Positions 44,555 through 52,584 of a stretch of DNA of 64,000 nucleotides are shown here, in pieces. The notes beneath the pieces were generated by a model, which was not told where the DNA came from, did not search any database, and saw only the letters and a list, made by a program, of their open reading frames with translations. The translations under genes and the position numbers were made by a program. Each line of letters begins with the position of its first letter. The stretch's first letter is position 1. The stretch is from Virgibacillus salexigens (GTDB lineage: Bacteria; Bacillota; Bacilli; Bacillales; Amphibacillaceae), in assembly GCF_014905415.1 (NCBI RefSeq), contig NZ_BNEO01000001.1:1240001-1304000 (forward strand), in the 5' to 3' direction.

Positions 44555-45148
44555 ATGGTTATGGAAATCAAGAAAGCAAGTGAATTAGAAAAGAATGTAA
44601 GCCACGATATTAGTTCCATTTTTGTCGATGGTTTTGGAGAACATCTCACTTTCTTTTCAAAGAAGAGGGAAACATTAACCGCTGCACTGGCACACATGTT
44701 TGTGACAGAAGTTTTTTATGTTGCAATCATTGATGGAGAAATTGCTGGAATAACAGCATGTACAGATGGTCATATCCTATCTGTTCACCCAAATAAACAG
44801 GAATTAAGAAAACACCTTGGCTTCGTTAAAGGTACATTTGCCTATTATGTTTTTAACCGTGAATTTAAAAAACCTCCCATTGAAACTGGATCGGGTAAAG
44901 TATCTATTGAATTCGTGGCTACTTCTCCCGCCTTTCAAGGAAAAGGGGTTGGTACAGCTATTTTAGAGCATTTACTTTCCTCCCCTACATTCACTGAATA
45001 TATACTAGAGGTAGCTGATACAAATACAAAAGCGATGAACTTATATCGTAAGCTAGGCTTCAAAGAATTCACCAGAAAAAAACAAGCGTTTCGTAAGCTA
45101 AGCGGGGTCAATTACCGTGTTTATATGAAATGTAAAACGAATGACTAA
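44555..45148 (+). CDS. GNAT-family N-acetyltransferase
   Basis: Acetyl-CoA-dependent transferase of 197 residues. The acetyl-CoA-binding motif A is clear as SIEFVATSPAFQGKGVGTAI near residue 130, and the terminal motif NTKAMNLYRKLGFKEF follows. The N-terminal part is less conserved and defines the substrate, which is unknown. AAGGAGG lies 6 bases before ATG 44555. It probably forms a unit with the TetR gene, with its own promoter. Confidence 0.85.
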   Translation: MVMEIKKASELEKNVSHDISSIFVDGFGEHLTFFSKKRETLTAALAHMFVTEVFYVAIIDGEIAGITACTDGHILSVHPNKQELRKHLGFVKGTFAYYVFNREFKKPPIETGSGKVSIEFVATSPAFQGKGVGTAILEHLLSSPTFTEYILEVADTNTKAMNLYRKLGFKEFTRKKQAFRKLSGVNYRVYMKCKTND

Positions 45149-45255
45149 GATCTCATTACTCCCCCTCTAGGCCATACAAAAGGAATCTTTCTATTTATTC
45201 TATGAAATAGTAAAATTATGTAATTACTGGAAAGTCTGTACGGAAGGATTCCTTA

Positions 45256-45264
45256 TGGTATAAT
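45256..45264 (+). promoter_or_regulatory. extended -10 promoter candidate for the gltS-like gene
   Basis: TGGTATAAT at 45256-45264 fits the TGnTATAAT extended -10 element. The -35 region is poor. It is followed by a 115-base leader with an imperfect hairpin (CACACGTT/AACGCGTG) and no T-run. Confidence 0.45.
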
Positions 45265-45379
45265 TAACTGGCTGTCCAACAACATCCCTCACACGTTAAG
45301 ACATTCAACGCGTGACGTCCACATTTATGACGTTTCAACCTTCATTTATCCATTTTCATAGTAGGGGGTAATTTATCAA

Positions 45380-46729
45380 ATGACTAATTTTGACATTTGG
45401 GCTTTAATGCTCGATGTAAGTATTATTTCTGGACTATTATTAATTGGAACCATTTTACGAGCGAAAGTTAAATGGATACAATCACTATTTCTTCCTGCTA
45501 GTATGATTGCTGGCTTTCTTGGACTCGCGTTTGGTCCAAGTGGGTTCAATTTGCTGCCTTTTTCTAATCAGTTCAGCACCTATCCTGGACTATTAATTGC
45601 AATTATCTTTGCCGCTATTCCAATTGGGGCAGCAAAAGTCAATCTAGGAGAAGTGTTTCATCGTGTTCGAAACATGTTTTCTTATTCCTTGATCCTCACC
45701 CTGTCGATGTGGGGGGCTGGTGCGTTATTCGGACTCGTGGTATTAGTACCTCTGTTCTCAGATTTACCAAGTGGATTCGGACTAATCTTAGGTGCTGGAT
45801 TTTTAGGTGGTCATGGAACTGCTGCAGCCATCGGGGAAGGTTTTGCACATTATGGTTGGGAAGAGGCCATGGACTTAGGGATGACCTCTGCTACGATCGG
45901 TATATTAGTTGCTGTACTAGGCGGATTATTCTTAATTAAGCAAAGTACAGAAAAGGGACATACAAAGTTTATTACTAGTTTTAAAGATTTACCAGATGAA
46001 CTTCGATCTGGATTAATGCCAAAACATAAACGGTTTAATATGGGGCAAGAGACGGTGTCTTCCAGTTCCATTGACCCTTTTGTTTTGCATTTAGCAATTA
46101 TCGCTTTCGTAATTGGTGTATCCTATTGGTTAACTAATGTATTAACCGACTTGATTCCTTCTGTATCCATTCCGTTATTTAGTGTTGCCTTTGTTTTAGG
46201 ACTTATCTTTCAAACAATCAGTAGAAAACTAAATGCCGATGCGTATGTGGATCAACGAGTCATGGAGCGCATTGGTGGTACCGCCACAGATTTTCTTGTA
46301 GCGATAGGGATTGCTTCGATTAATATAACCGTGGTAATGGACTATGCTGTGCCACTGCTCTTATTATTCGCATTTGGAGTGCTATGGGCTTATTTTCTAT
46401 TCCGATTTATTGGTCCGAATATTTTCCAGCAATTTTGGTTAGAAAAATCATTATTTGGCTGGGGGTGGAGTACAGGGACAGTAGCGATGGGACTAGCCTT
46501 ATTACGTATCGTAGACCCTGAATTAAAAAGCAAAACCCCAGAAGACTATGCATTAGCCTATATTGGGGTGGCCCCAGTAGATATCATCATCGTTACGTTT
46601 ACACCAATTCTATTTTCACTTGGGTTCACATGGGTAATTCCTGCTGTACTCTTACTCATTTGTGTAATTATTGTTGGAATTTATATGTATACCGGCTTAT
46701 GGGGAAGTAGCAGGAATCATCAGCCATAA
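45380..46729 (+). CDS. gltS: sodium/glutamate symporter family protein (GltS type)
   Basis: Secondary carrier of 449 residues with about 10-12 membrane helices in two inverted repeats. The family motif GAGFLGGHGTAAAIGEGFAH (near residue 138) and the repeat counterpart FGWGWSTGTVAMGLALLRI near residue 365 are conserved in the ESS family. It takes up glutamate with sodium. The protein is longer than E. coli GltS (401) because of a central hydrophilic loop (residues about 195-235). Ribosome site AGGGGG before ATG 45380. Single gene. Confidence 0.85.
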   Translation: MTNFDIWALMLDVSIISGLLLIGTILRAKVKWIQSLFLPASMIAGFLGLAFGPSGFNLLPFSNQFSTYPGLLIAIIFAAIPIGAAKVNLGEVFHRVRNMFSYSLILTLSMWGAGALFGLVVLVPLFSDLPSGFGLILGAGFLGGHGTAAAIGEGFAHYGWEEAMDLGMTSATIGILVAVLGGLFLIKQSTEKGHTKFITSFKDLPDELRSGLMPKHKRFNMGQETVSSSSIDPFVLHLAIIAFVIGVSYWLTNVLTDLIPSVSIPLFSVAFVLGLIFQTISRKLNADAYVDQRVMERIGGTATDFLVAIGIASINITVVMDYAVPLLLLFAFGVLWAYFLFRFIGPNIFQQFWLEKSLFGWGWSTGTVAMGLALLRIVDPELKSKTPEDYALAYIGVAPVDIIIVTFTPILFSLGFTWVIPAVLLLICVIIVGIYMYTGLWGSSRNHQP

Positions 46730-46869
46730 CAAAAATGACAGCTCTCTAAAAAGAGAGTACTGTTGAAGGAAAAATCAACTTATGATACACGAGGGAATGT
46801 CATAAGTACGCATCAAACCGGATGTGTAGCATGCTACAAGTACAAGGAAAACTCTATCAAGTATTTGTT

Positions 46870-46903
46870 AAGACAGCCGAGCAGTGATGTGCTCGGCTGT
46901 TTG
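46870..46903. terminator. hairpin between convergent genes
   Basis: AGACAGCCGAGCA and TGCTCGGCTGTTT form a strong stem around GTGATG. The T-runs on both sides are short, so strength is uncertain; it likely separates gltS from the leftward genes. Confidence 0.65.
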
Positions 46904-46907
46904 TAAT

Positions 46908-47276
46908 TCAGATGACAGCTGGCCCTACTAACGAATAGGCTTGCTTTCCCAGTAAGAGACTGCTTACATTACCATAACCAATATGTTTATAAGCTCCTAA
47001 TAATGCTTGCAAGTCTTGTATATCTTGCTCTGATTTTAGTTGATCTACTTCTTTTTGATAAACGGATAAGATAAACGCATTCTGTACTTGTGGACGGAAG
47101 CTGCTCGGTTCTTCATTCATAATTAAACAGCCCATGTATTGATAATTAAATTGCAGCTGTCTGGTTAAATCAATGATTTGTTTAAAACGCTGGTATAATC
47201 CAGGTTTATTCCCTTTAAATTCGTCAATTGCTTGCTTTGCTTCTTCTAGTTCATGGTAACTTGTTGTAATAAGCAT
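46908..47276 (-). CDS. conserved hypothetical protein, 122 residues
   Basis: Soluble, mainly helical protein. It begins MLITTSYHELEEAKQAIDEF, has a central FNYQYMGCLIMNEEPSSFRP with the only cysteine, and ends with a glycine-rich segment (HIGYGNVSSLLLGKQAYSL). No motif or family recognised. ATG 47276 sits 8 bases after AGGAG; the GTG at 47285 is too close to that site. It lies 18 bases after the acyl-CoA thioesterase gene and is likely cotranscribed with it. Confidence 0.65.
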   Translation of the reverse strand: MLITTSYHELEEAKQAIDEFKGNKPGLYQRFKQIIDLTRQLQFNYQYMGCLIMNEEPSSFRPQVQNAFILSVYQKEVDQLKSEQDIQDLQALLGAYKHIGYGNVSSLLLGKQAYSLVGPAVI

Positions 47277-47294
47277 CCTTTTCACTCCTTTCGC

Positions 47295-47813
47295 CTATTC
47301 ATCCCAAGGTTTTTTAATAGAAAGTTTCGATACTAAATCTTTATTTTGCTGTCTTTTTAATTTACGAATCTTCGCCCGTTCTTCTCCAGTATCATATAGG
47401 AATTGCTCCTCTTCTGATTCAGGAATAACGGTTGGAACTTCAATCGGTTTCTTATCTTCATCCAAAGCAACGAACGTTAAAAAGGCTGTAGCTGCAATTC
47501 GGCGCTCTGCTGATATCATATCTTCCGCTATGACCTTGCAGAAGATTTCCATGGAGTTCTTTCCTGTATAGGACACAAAGGATTCAATACATACGGAATC
47601 GCTTTGACGAATTGGCGATATAAAATTAACTGTGTCGGTGGATGCTGTTACACATTCCTTCACCCGAGCATGTCTTCTAGCAGAAAGTGTGGCACAGGCA
47701 TCTAGCTTTTTCATAAGCACGCCACCAAATAGGGTATGGTAGTTATTCAAATCGTTAATCAATACTTGATCATTCTGTATGATACGAGTTTCTTTACTCT
47801 TTTTTGCTTGCAT
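47295..47813 (-). CDS. acyl-CoA thioesterase, hotdog fold (YkhA type)
   Basis: Cytoplasmic thioesterase of 172 residues that hydrolyses acyl-CoA esters. The hotdog core holds NYHTLFGGVLMKKLDACATL, where Asn and Asp of the active site lie, and ASTDTVNFISPIRQSDSV; the C-terminal 30 residues are a charged tail rich in Lys and Glu. It resembles Bacillus YkhA. ATG 47813 follows AAGGTGATT; a longer frame upstream has no ribosome site. First gene of a two-gene unit. Confidence 0.85.
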   Translation of the reverse strand: MQAKKSKETRIIQNDQVLINDLNNYHTLFGGVLMKKLDACATLSARRHARVKECVTASTDTVNFISPIRQSDSVCIESFVSYTGKNSMEIFCKVIAEDMISAERRIAATAFLTFVALDEDKKPIEVPTVIPESEEEQFLYDTGEERAKIRKLKRQQNKDLVSKLSIKKPWDE

Positions 47814-47920
47814 AACAATCACCTTATCTATTGATGTCATCAGTAGGCTTCGTACCTTACTGCTATTCCATTATAATCCCCTCTGTGGCGCAGCGTACAA
47901 TGCCAATAACAAATGCGCAT

Positions 47921-47937
47921 CATAACAAATTGTTATG
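47921..47937. promoter_or_regulatory. ATAAC-N5-GTTAT palindrome upstream of the thioesterase gene
   Basis: CATAACAAATTGTTATG is an 8+1+8 palindrome 108 bases before the start of the thioesterase gene. The form T-N11-A within ATAAC-N5-GTTAT is that of LysR-type regulator sites, and a LysR gene lies at 48440. AT-rich context weakens the case. Confidence 0.4.
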
Positions 47938-48091
47938 GAAAGGCTTCACTGTTTGTCAGACCCATTCATTCTGTGAAAGCAATTGGTCTAAATAGATTTA
48001 TAAGCTTTATTTACGAATTAATCCATGGCCATCTCCCTAAACTCCTCTACTCGAATCGGGAGAAGACTACCCGCAGATTAGCACTTTAACG

Positions 48092-48135
48092 AAAAAACGA
48101 TTGCCCCCCCTGGATAGGGCGAGGGCAATCGTTTT
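48092..48135 (-). terminator. orphan terminator-like hairpin
   Basis: On the minus strand AAACGATTGCCC pairs with GGGCAATCGTTT and ends in TTTTTT. No intact gene ends here; the LysR gene upstream already has a terminator, so this may belong to a lost gene or to the dispersed element beside it. Confidence 0.5.
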
Positions 48136-48378
48136 CAGGTTCCGACAGTCCGCTGTCAGTAAGTTCAGTTTCAATTTGTTTATCTTGTTGAGTTTGAAAT
48201 TTGATATTACCGCCTAAATCAAATCTCCAATATAGTATTCAAACCACCATCCTAATCGTAATACACGAAGACACCAGCGGAAAATGCAAGCGCAGAACGG
48301 AACGTTAGTGGAGTTGGAAGGGCTCACGGGTTCCCCGTGGAAAGCGTAGTGTATTCTATGCCGTTAGAGCCCATTAGA
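48136..48378. repeat. gene-free region with a dispersed-repeat-like palindrome
   Basis: The core at 48260-48355 is bounded by inverted ends AATACAC and GTGTATT and contains GGCTCACGGGTTCCCCGTGG followed by AAAGCG. This layout resembles short GC-richer intergenic repeats that I recall from Bacillaceae genomes (sequence around CCCGTGGAAAGCG near the 3' end). The left flank (48136-48259) has an open minus-strand frame with no start codon. Only one copy is inside this window, so repetition is not shown here. Confidence 0.5.
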
Positions 48379-48408
48379 AAAGACTGTCGAGTTCCTTTCC
48401 CGACAGCC
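48379..48408 (-). terminator. terminator of the LysR gene
   Basis: On the minus strand CTGTCG and CGACAG pair around GGAAAGGAACT, with TCTTTTCT after the second arm. Confidence 0.7.
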
Positions 48409-48439
48409 TGAGCCCCTCGTCAAATATGAAGTCCATCGA

Positions 48440-49327
48440 TCATTCCTTAAGCATTAGTTTTTCTTTGGCAAAACGAATAAATTCTTTCATCACTTCTGGC
48501 AGCTGACGATTACGCTTCCATATCAGAGCCAGATCCCATACAACGGTTGGGTTTTCAACTGTAATTGCTTTTACATCATTGGTTAGTTCAGTACTTGTAC
48601 TTTCAGGTAATAAGGTAATCCCAACGTTGGAAGCTACCATTTCTTCTATAAAATCTAATTGAGAGGTTTCTGAAATAATACGAGGTTCGAAACCAGCATT
48701 TTTACATGCTGTAACGATACTATCACGTAGTGAAAAATCTTTATTGAACATGATAAATGATTCATGCTTCAAATCATTTACTCGGATTTGCTGCTTATCT
48801 GCAAGCTCATGTGTAGATGGAACGATCACTTTTAACCCCTCTTTCAGGAAGGAATAATAATGAAATTCATCATGAATTGTAGGGAAAACAACAACCCCAA
48901 AGTCAAGACTGTCTTCTAGTACCTGTTCTTCAATCCTTTTTGAACCGTCCTCTTCTAATTGAAACGTAATTTCTGGGTACTCCTCGTGAAATGCAGCAAT
49001 TAAATGTGAAAAAAAGAAAGAATTTGTAATAGAGGGTAGTCCGATTCGGATATGTCCTTTATTTAATTGCTGCATTTGCTCTAATTCATAATGCATCGCT
49101 TTGTACTGCTGATCAAATTGTTTAGCATGCTCAAATAATACACGTCCGGCTTCTGTTAATATCAGTTGTTTTCGGGAACGAATAAATAAGGGAAAGCCAA
49201 CTTCCTCCTCTAGTGATTTAATAATTCGGCTAATGGCTGGTTGCGTAATATATAAATGGTTTGCTGCTTGTGTAAAGCTGCCTAACCTAGTTACCTCCAA
49301 AAAGTACTGTAAATGTTTTATTTCCAC
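48440..49327 (-). CDS. LysR-family transcriptional regulator
   Basis: LTTR of 295 residues. The N-terminal winged helix reads HLQYFLEVTRLGSFTQAANH and ITQPAISRIIKSLEEEVG; the rest is a two-lobed effector domain. I start at GTG 49327, because VEIKHLQYFLEV is the canonical LTTR beginning; the frame is open 17 codons further but these show no conservation. The group (GltC/CitR/YwbI-like) cannot be fixed. It follows a short PH-like gene with the same orientation and has its own terminator. Targets may include the upstream-facing palindrome at 47921; this is speculation. Confidence 0.87.
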   Translation of the reverse strand: MEIKHLQYFLEVTRLGSFTQAANHLYITQPAISRIIKSLEEEVGFPLFIRSRKQLILTEAGRVLFEHAKQFDQQYKAMHYELEQMQQLNKGHIRIGLPSITNSFFFSHLIAAFHEEYPEITFQLEEDGSKRIEEQVLEDSLDFGVVVFPTIHDEFHYYSFLKEGLKVIVPSTHELADKQQIRVNDLKHESFIMFNKDFSLRDSIVTACKNAGFEPRIISETSQLDFIEEMVASNVGITLLPESTSTELTNDVKAITVENPTVVWDLALIWKRNRQLPEVMKEFIRFAKEKLMLKE

Positions 49328-49378
49328 GGCCTTGCTTCTCTCCCTGTAATCAGAATTACATTCTTCATTATCAAACAA

Positions 49379-49660
49379 CTACTTAAAATAGGCCCTGTAT
49401 GCTGAGATAAAAGCTTCTGGTGAAGACTTCACCGTGTACGTATAAACCCCTTTAAGCGTATGTAAATAAAGAATACCACCCTTGTCCGCGATTTTTCGAA
49501 ATGAGAAATCCATTACATCGTCCATCGGGAATACTCGATTCTGGGTAACTACTTTATCGGTGTATAAATAAATTACCCGTTGATGCTCAATATCATATTG
49601 TTCAATACTCGTTACTTTTCTTTCTATTTTTATATAGGGGTGTTGTGCAATCAGACTCAT
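49379..49660 (-). CDS. small PH-like domain protein, 93 residues
   Basis: Soluble beta-rich protein with one C-terminal helix. Strands alternate through YIKIERKVTSIEQYDIEHQR, VIYLYTDKVVTQNRVFPMDD and GGILYLHTLKGVYTYTV, ending in SPEAFISAYRAYFK. This strand-rich, helix-capped outline recalls the bacterial PH-like fold, but no named family is recognised. AGGAGG precedes ATG 49660. It lies directly upstream of the LysR gene, and the two are probably transcribed together. Confidence 0.6.
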   Translation of the reverse strand: MSLIAQHPYIKIERKVTSIEQYDIEHQRVIYLYTDKVVTQNRVFPMDDVMDFSFRKIADKGGILYLHTLKGVYTYTVKSSPEAFISAYRAYFK

Positions 49661-49825
49661 ATCTTCCTCCTAATACATAGGCTTGTCATTCATATGGTAG
49701 CACATTCTCCATTCCGTCAACTTCTTCCTAGCAATTCTATTTCTTTTATATAAATACTCCATTTTCATCAAACTTTCACATTCGATATGTATGATGTAAC
49801 TATACCGAGCTTACGGAGGAGAAAT

Positions 49826-50473
49826 ATGCCATCAACTACGATTTTAATTACTATTTCCATAAATGTTGTTAGTTTAACAATTGGCTTTATTGCCTTTCAG
49901 CTGATGAATGAGCTGGATCGTTCAGATAAAAAGCAAATCACTGACCAAATGATTACCTCCATTATTAATATGATTTTATTTATTTGGTTAGCGAAGATTA
50001 TCCTGCATCTGTCTATTTTCATTTCAGACCCTATCGCTGTGCTTGCTTATCCAAGTGATGCGAATGCATTCTATCTTGCTCTTATATTAACAAGTATACA
50101 GCTTGTCTACAAAGCGAAACGAAATGGTTTAAAACTAGCGAGACTCTTCTATCACTTTATACCGGTACTCGTATTTGCAGGTTTCACTTATCATTTTATT
50201 GAGATAATTTGGATGGATAACTCATTTGCCTGGGGAAATTTCATTTTAATGTTTATGCTCTTAAGTCTATTTTTGTTGCTAAAGCGTCTAATCAATCAAA
50301 AAACGATGCTATTGCTAATAAGCTATTGCTGGGTATTTGGTAAACTTCTGATAAGTTGGTTGTTACCTTTCACAACCATTTTTGGGTATATGGTCGAACC
50401 ACTATTCCTAGTAATGGTTGCTCTAATAATCTCTGTTCTATACTTATTCAATCGAAAGCTGGTGTTCTTATGA
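49826..50473 (+). CDS. membrane protein of unknown function upstream of ccdA
   Basis: Protein of 215 residues with about six helices; hydrophobic stretches include ITISINVVSLTIGFIAFQL, FIPVLVFAGFTYHFI and MVEPLFLVMVALIISVLYLF. No cysteine pair or other motif points to a function. ATG 49826 follows CGGAGGAG; the longer upstream frame has no ribosome site. The stop overlaps the ccdA start (ATGA), so it is the first gene of a probable operon of envelope thiol-redox genes and may be a partner in that system. Confidence 0.65.
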   Translation: MPSTTILITISINVVSLTIGFIAFQLMNELDRSDKKQITDQMITSIINMILFIWLAKIILHLSIFISDPIAVLAYPSDANAFYLALILTSIQLVYKAKRNGLKLARLFYHFIPVLVFAGFTYHFIEIIWMDNSFAWGNFILMFMLLSLFLLLKRLINQKTMLLLISYCWVFGKLLISWLLPFTTIFGYMVEPLFLVMVALIISVLYLFNRKLVFL

Positions 50474-51213
50474 TCGAAACCGCAGACCTTACAATTTGGT
50501 TAGCATTAGGGGCAGGAATGTTATCATTCCTCTCCCCTTGTACCTTGCCTATATTTCCAGCGTACTTATCCTATATAACTGGAATGAGTGTAAAGGAACT
50601 GGAGCATCATGCCACCTTCAAAATCCGACGGAAGCTCCTTTTTCATGCTGTGTTCTTTCTATTCGGTGTATCCCTCGTGTTTATTAGTTTAGGAATTGGC
50701 GTATCTTATGTTGGACAATGGATACAAGGAATGTTAGCAGGAGAATCCGGACAATTTATTCAACGGATAGCTGGAATTTTCATTATCCTTATGGGGTTAT
50801 TCGTCAGTGGTTGGTTAAAAGTTACTTCCTTTATGAAAGAAAAACGTTTTCGCTTCACTAAGAAACCAGTTGGCTATGTAGGAACTATCTTTGTAGGAAT
50901 GGGGTTTGCTGCAGGATGGACACCATGTATTGGGCCAATCTTTGCATCTATTTTAGTTGTTGCTGCTGCAAACCCTACCCAAGGGGCATGGTATACGTTA
51001 TTTTATATTGTCGGTTTTTCATTGCCGTTTCTTATTCTTACGTTTTTTCTTGGATCAACACGATGGATTGTTCGTTACAGTGGGATGATTATGAAAGTTG
51101 GCGGAGTAATTATGATTCTGATGGGTCTGTTGCTATTTACAGGGCTTATGCCTCAAATATCAGCGTTTTTATTAAAATTAGTTGAGGATACTTGGCTTAC
51201 GAAACTAGGTTAG
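50470..51213 (+). CDS. ccdA: cytochrome c biogenesis protein CcdA family (thiol-reducing membrane carrier)
   Basis: Membrane protein of 247 residues with six helices that carries electrons from cytoplasmic thioredoxin to extracytoplasmic thiol-disulfide proteins. The two redox cysteines lie in SFLSPCTLPIFPAYLSYI (first helix) and GWTPCIGPIFAS (fourth helix), in inverted-repeat positions. It starts at ATG 50470, overlapping the previous stop by four bases. The next gene encodes a thioredoxin-like lipoprotein-type partner. No cytochrome c or sporulation (StoA) genes are nearby, so its client is open. Confidence 0.92.
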   Translation: MIETADLTIWLALGAGMLSFLSPCTLPIFPAYLSYITGMSVKELEHHATFKIRRKLLFHAVFFLFGVSLVFISLGIGVSYVGQWIQGMLAGESGQFIQRIAGIFIILMGLFVSGWLKVTSFMKEKRFRFTKKPVGYVGTIFVGMGFAAGWTPCIGPIFASILVVAAANPTQGAWYTLFYIVGFSLPFLILTFFLGSTRWIVRYSGMIMKVGGVIMILMGLLLFTGLMPQISAFLLKLVEDTWLTKLG

Positions 51214-51250
51214 CTAATTCGGCAAAATGAATCCGAAGGAGGTTGTAAAA

Positions 51251-51841
51251 ATGAAAAAGATAATACTTATTGAAGTTATTTTAGCTATGTTTAGTTGGGC
51301 GGCCTATGACTTTCTTACTTCATCTAATACAGCACCAGAACAAGATCAGCAAGCATCTGAAAATAAAATCACCTCGACGTTGAAGGAAAGTGAAGAAAAA
51401 GCAGCGCAATCAAATGAAGTTGGACTTGAGATTGGGAATACTGCCCCTGATTTTACGTTATCAACGGTAAATGGAGAATCCATTCAACTGTCTGAACTAA
51501 GGGGAAAACCAGTAATGATTAATTTTTGGGCTACGTGGTGTCCCCCTTGCCGAGCTGAAATGCCGGATATGCAAAAGTTTTATGATAACAAAGATATCGT
51601 TATTTTGGCAGTCAACCTAACGGAAACAGAAGGAAGTCAACAAGAGGTAGAGAACTTTGTGAAAGACTTTCAACTCACCTTTCCAATTCTAATGGATGAA
51701 CAAACAGAAGTAGCAAATAAATATCAAATTCAACCAATACCGTCATCCTATATGATTGATGCAGATGGAAGAATTCAGTACAAAGCACTCGGCGCAATGA
51801 ATTATGATTTAATGGTTCAGGAATACGAGAAAATGAAATAG
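51251..51841 (+). CDS. membrane-anchored thioredoxin-like protein (TlpA/ResA type)
   Basis: Extracytoplasmic thiol-disulfide protein of 196 residues. An N-terminal anchor (about 3-18) is followed by a 45-residue Glu/Ser-rich linker and a TlpA-like domain with the active site FWATWCPPCRAEMPDM; the cis-proline loop is IQPIPSSYMIDADG. It would receive electrons from CcdA encoded just before and reduce client proteins outside the membrane. ATG 51251 follows GGAGG; the upstream extension of the frame lacks a site. ResA (haem maturation) and StoA (spore cortex) are the closest models, but clients cannot be told. Confidence 0.88.
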   Translation: MKKIILIEVILAMFSWAAYDFLTSSNTAPEQDQQASENKITSTLKESEEKAAQSNEVGLEIGNTAPDFTLSTVNGESIQLSELRGKPVMINFWATWCPPCRAEMPDMQKFYDNKDIVILAVNLTETEGSQQEVENFVKDFQLTFPILMDEQTEVANKYQIQPIPSSYMIDADGRIQYKALGAMNYDLMVQEYEKMK

Positions 51842-51897
51842 GAAATTGCTTCTCATTAATTCGCCTGAATGATGTAAACTATTTTTGAGGTGAAATC

Positions 51898-52584
51898 ATG
51901 AAACAAACAATTATGGTCGTAGAAGATGACAAGATGATTCGAAACCTGATACGAATTTATTTGGAAAAGAATTATTACGAGGTAATAGAAGCTACGGATG
52001 GAGAGGAAGCACGGTTATTATTTTTAGAACAGCTTCCCTGCTTAATCATTCTCGATTTAATGTTGCCTAAATCAAGTGGAGAAGACTTCTGTCAATGGGT
52101 GCGCACCCAAGCACATGGCGAGGTTTCCATTATTATGCTTTCAGCTAAAAGCCGCACAGAAGAAAAAATATCTGGCTTAAGGATAGGGGCAGACGATTAT
52201 ATGACCAAACCTTTTGATCCTAACGAACTTATTGCCCATGTAGAAGCAGTATTACGCCGCACCGGTCAATTTTGTCAAAAAATAGTCTGGGATGGCCTTT
52301 GCATTAAACCTCGTAAAGGTGAAGTGCTTCTGCATAATCAGCCAATTAAATTAACCAAATACGAATTTAATCTGCTTTATTATTTCATGCAAAACCCAAA
52401 TATCATCCTTTCTAGGGAACAACTAGTAGAAAAGATTTACCCGAATACTACACATCATGTCATGGATAGAACCATAGATGCTCATATTAAGAAGCTCCGA
52501 GAAAAAATAGAAATCGTTCCTTCACAGCCTAAACGTGTACAAACAATACGTGGAATGGGGTATAAATTTGTCACAGCTACGTAA
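51898..52584 (+). CDS. OmpR-family response regulator
   Basis: Two-domain regulator of 228 residues. The receiver shows VVEDDKMIRNLI, the phosphoacceptor Asp in LIILDLMLPKSSGED and the Lys in DDYMTKPFDPNEL. The winged helix of the Trans_reg_C type ends in IDAHIKKLREKIE, then RTIRGMGYKF. A ribosome site GAGGTGA precedes ATG 51898. It is followed, with a 17-base overlap, by its kinase gene. Position after ccdA and the thioredoxin gene suggests a signal related to envelope thiol state or stress. Confidence 0.92.
   Translation: MKQTIMVVEDDKMIRNLIRIYLEKNYYEVIEATDGEEARLLFLEQLPCLIILDLMLPKSSGEDFCQWVRTQAHGEVSIIMLSAKSRTEEKISGLRIGADDYMTKPFDPNELIAHVEAVLRRTGQFCQKIVWDGLCIKPRKGEVLLHNQPIKLTKYEFNLLYYFMQNPNIILSREQLVEKIYPNTTHHVMDRTIDAHIKKLREKIEIVPSQPKRVQTIRGMGYKFVTAT

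Noticed and set aside
48140-48260. Minus-strand coding frame containing WRFDLGGNIKF
   Set aside because: Open but with no start codon and a stop just upstream; probably part of the dispersed element or a remnant.
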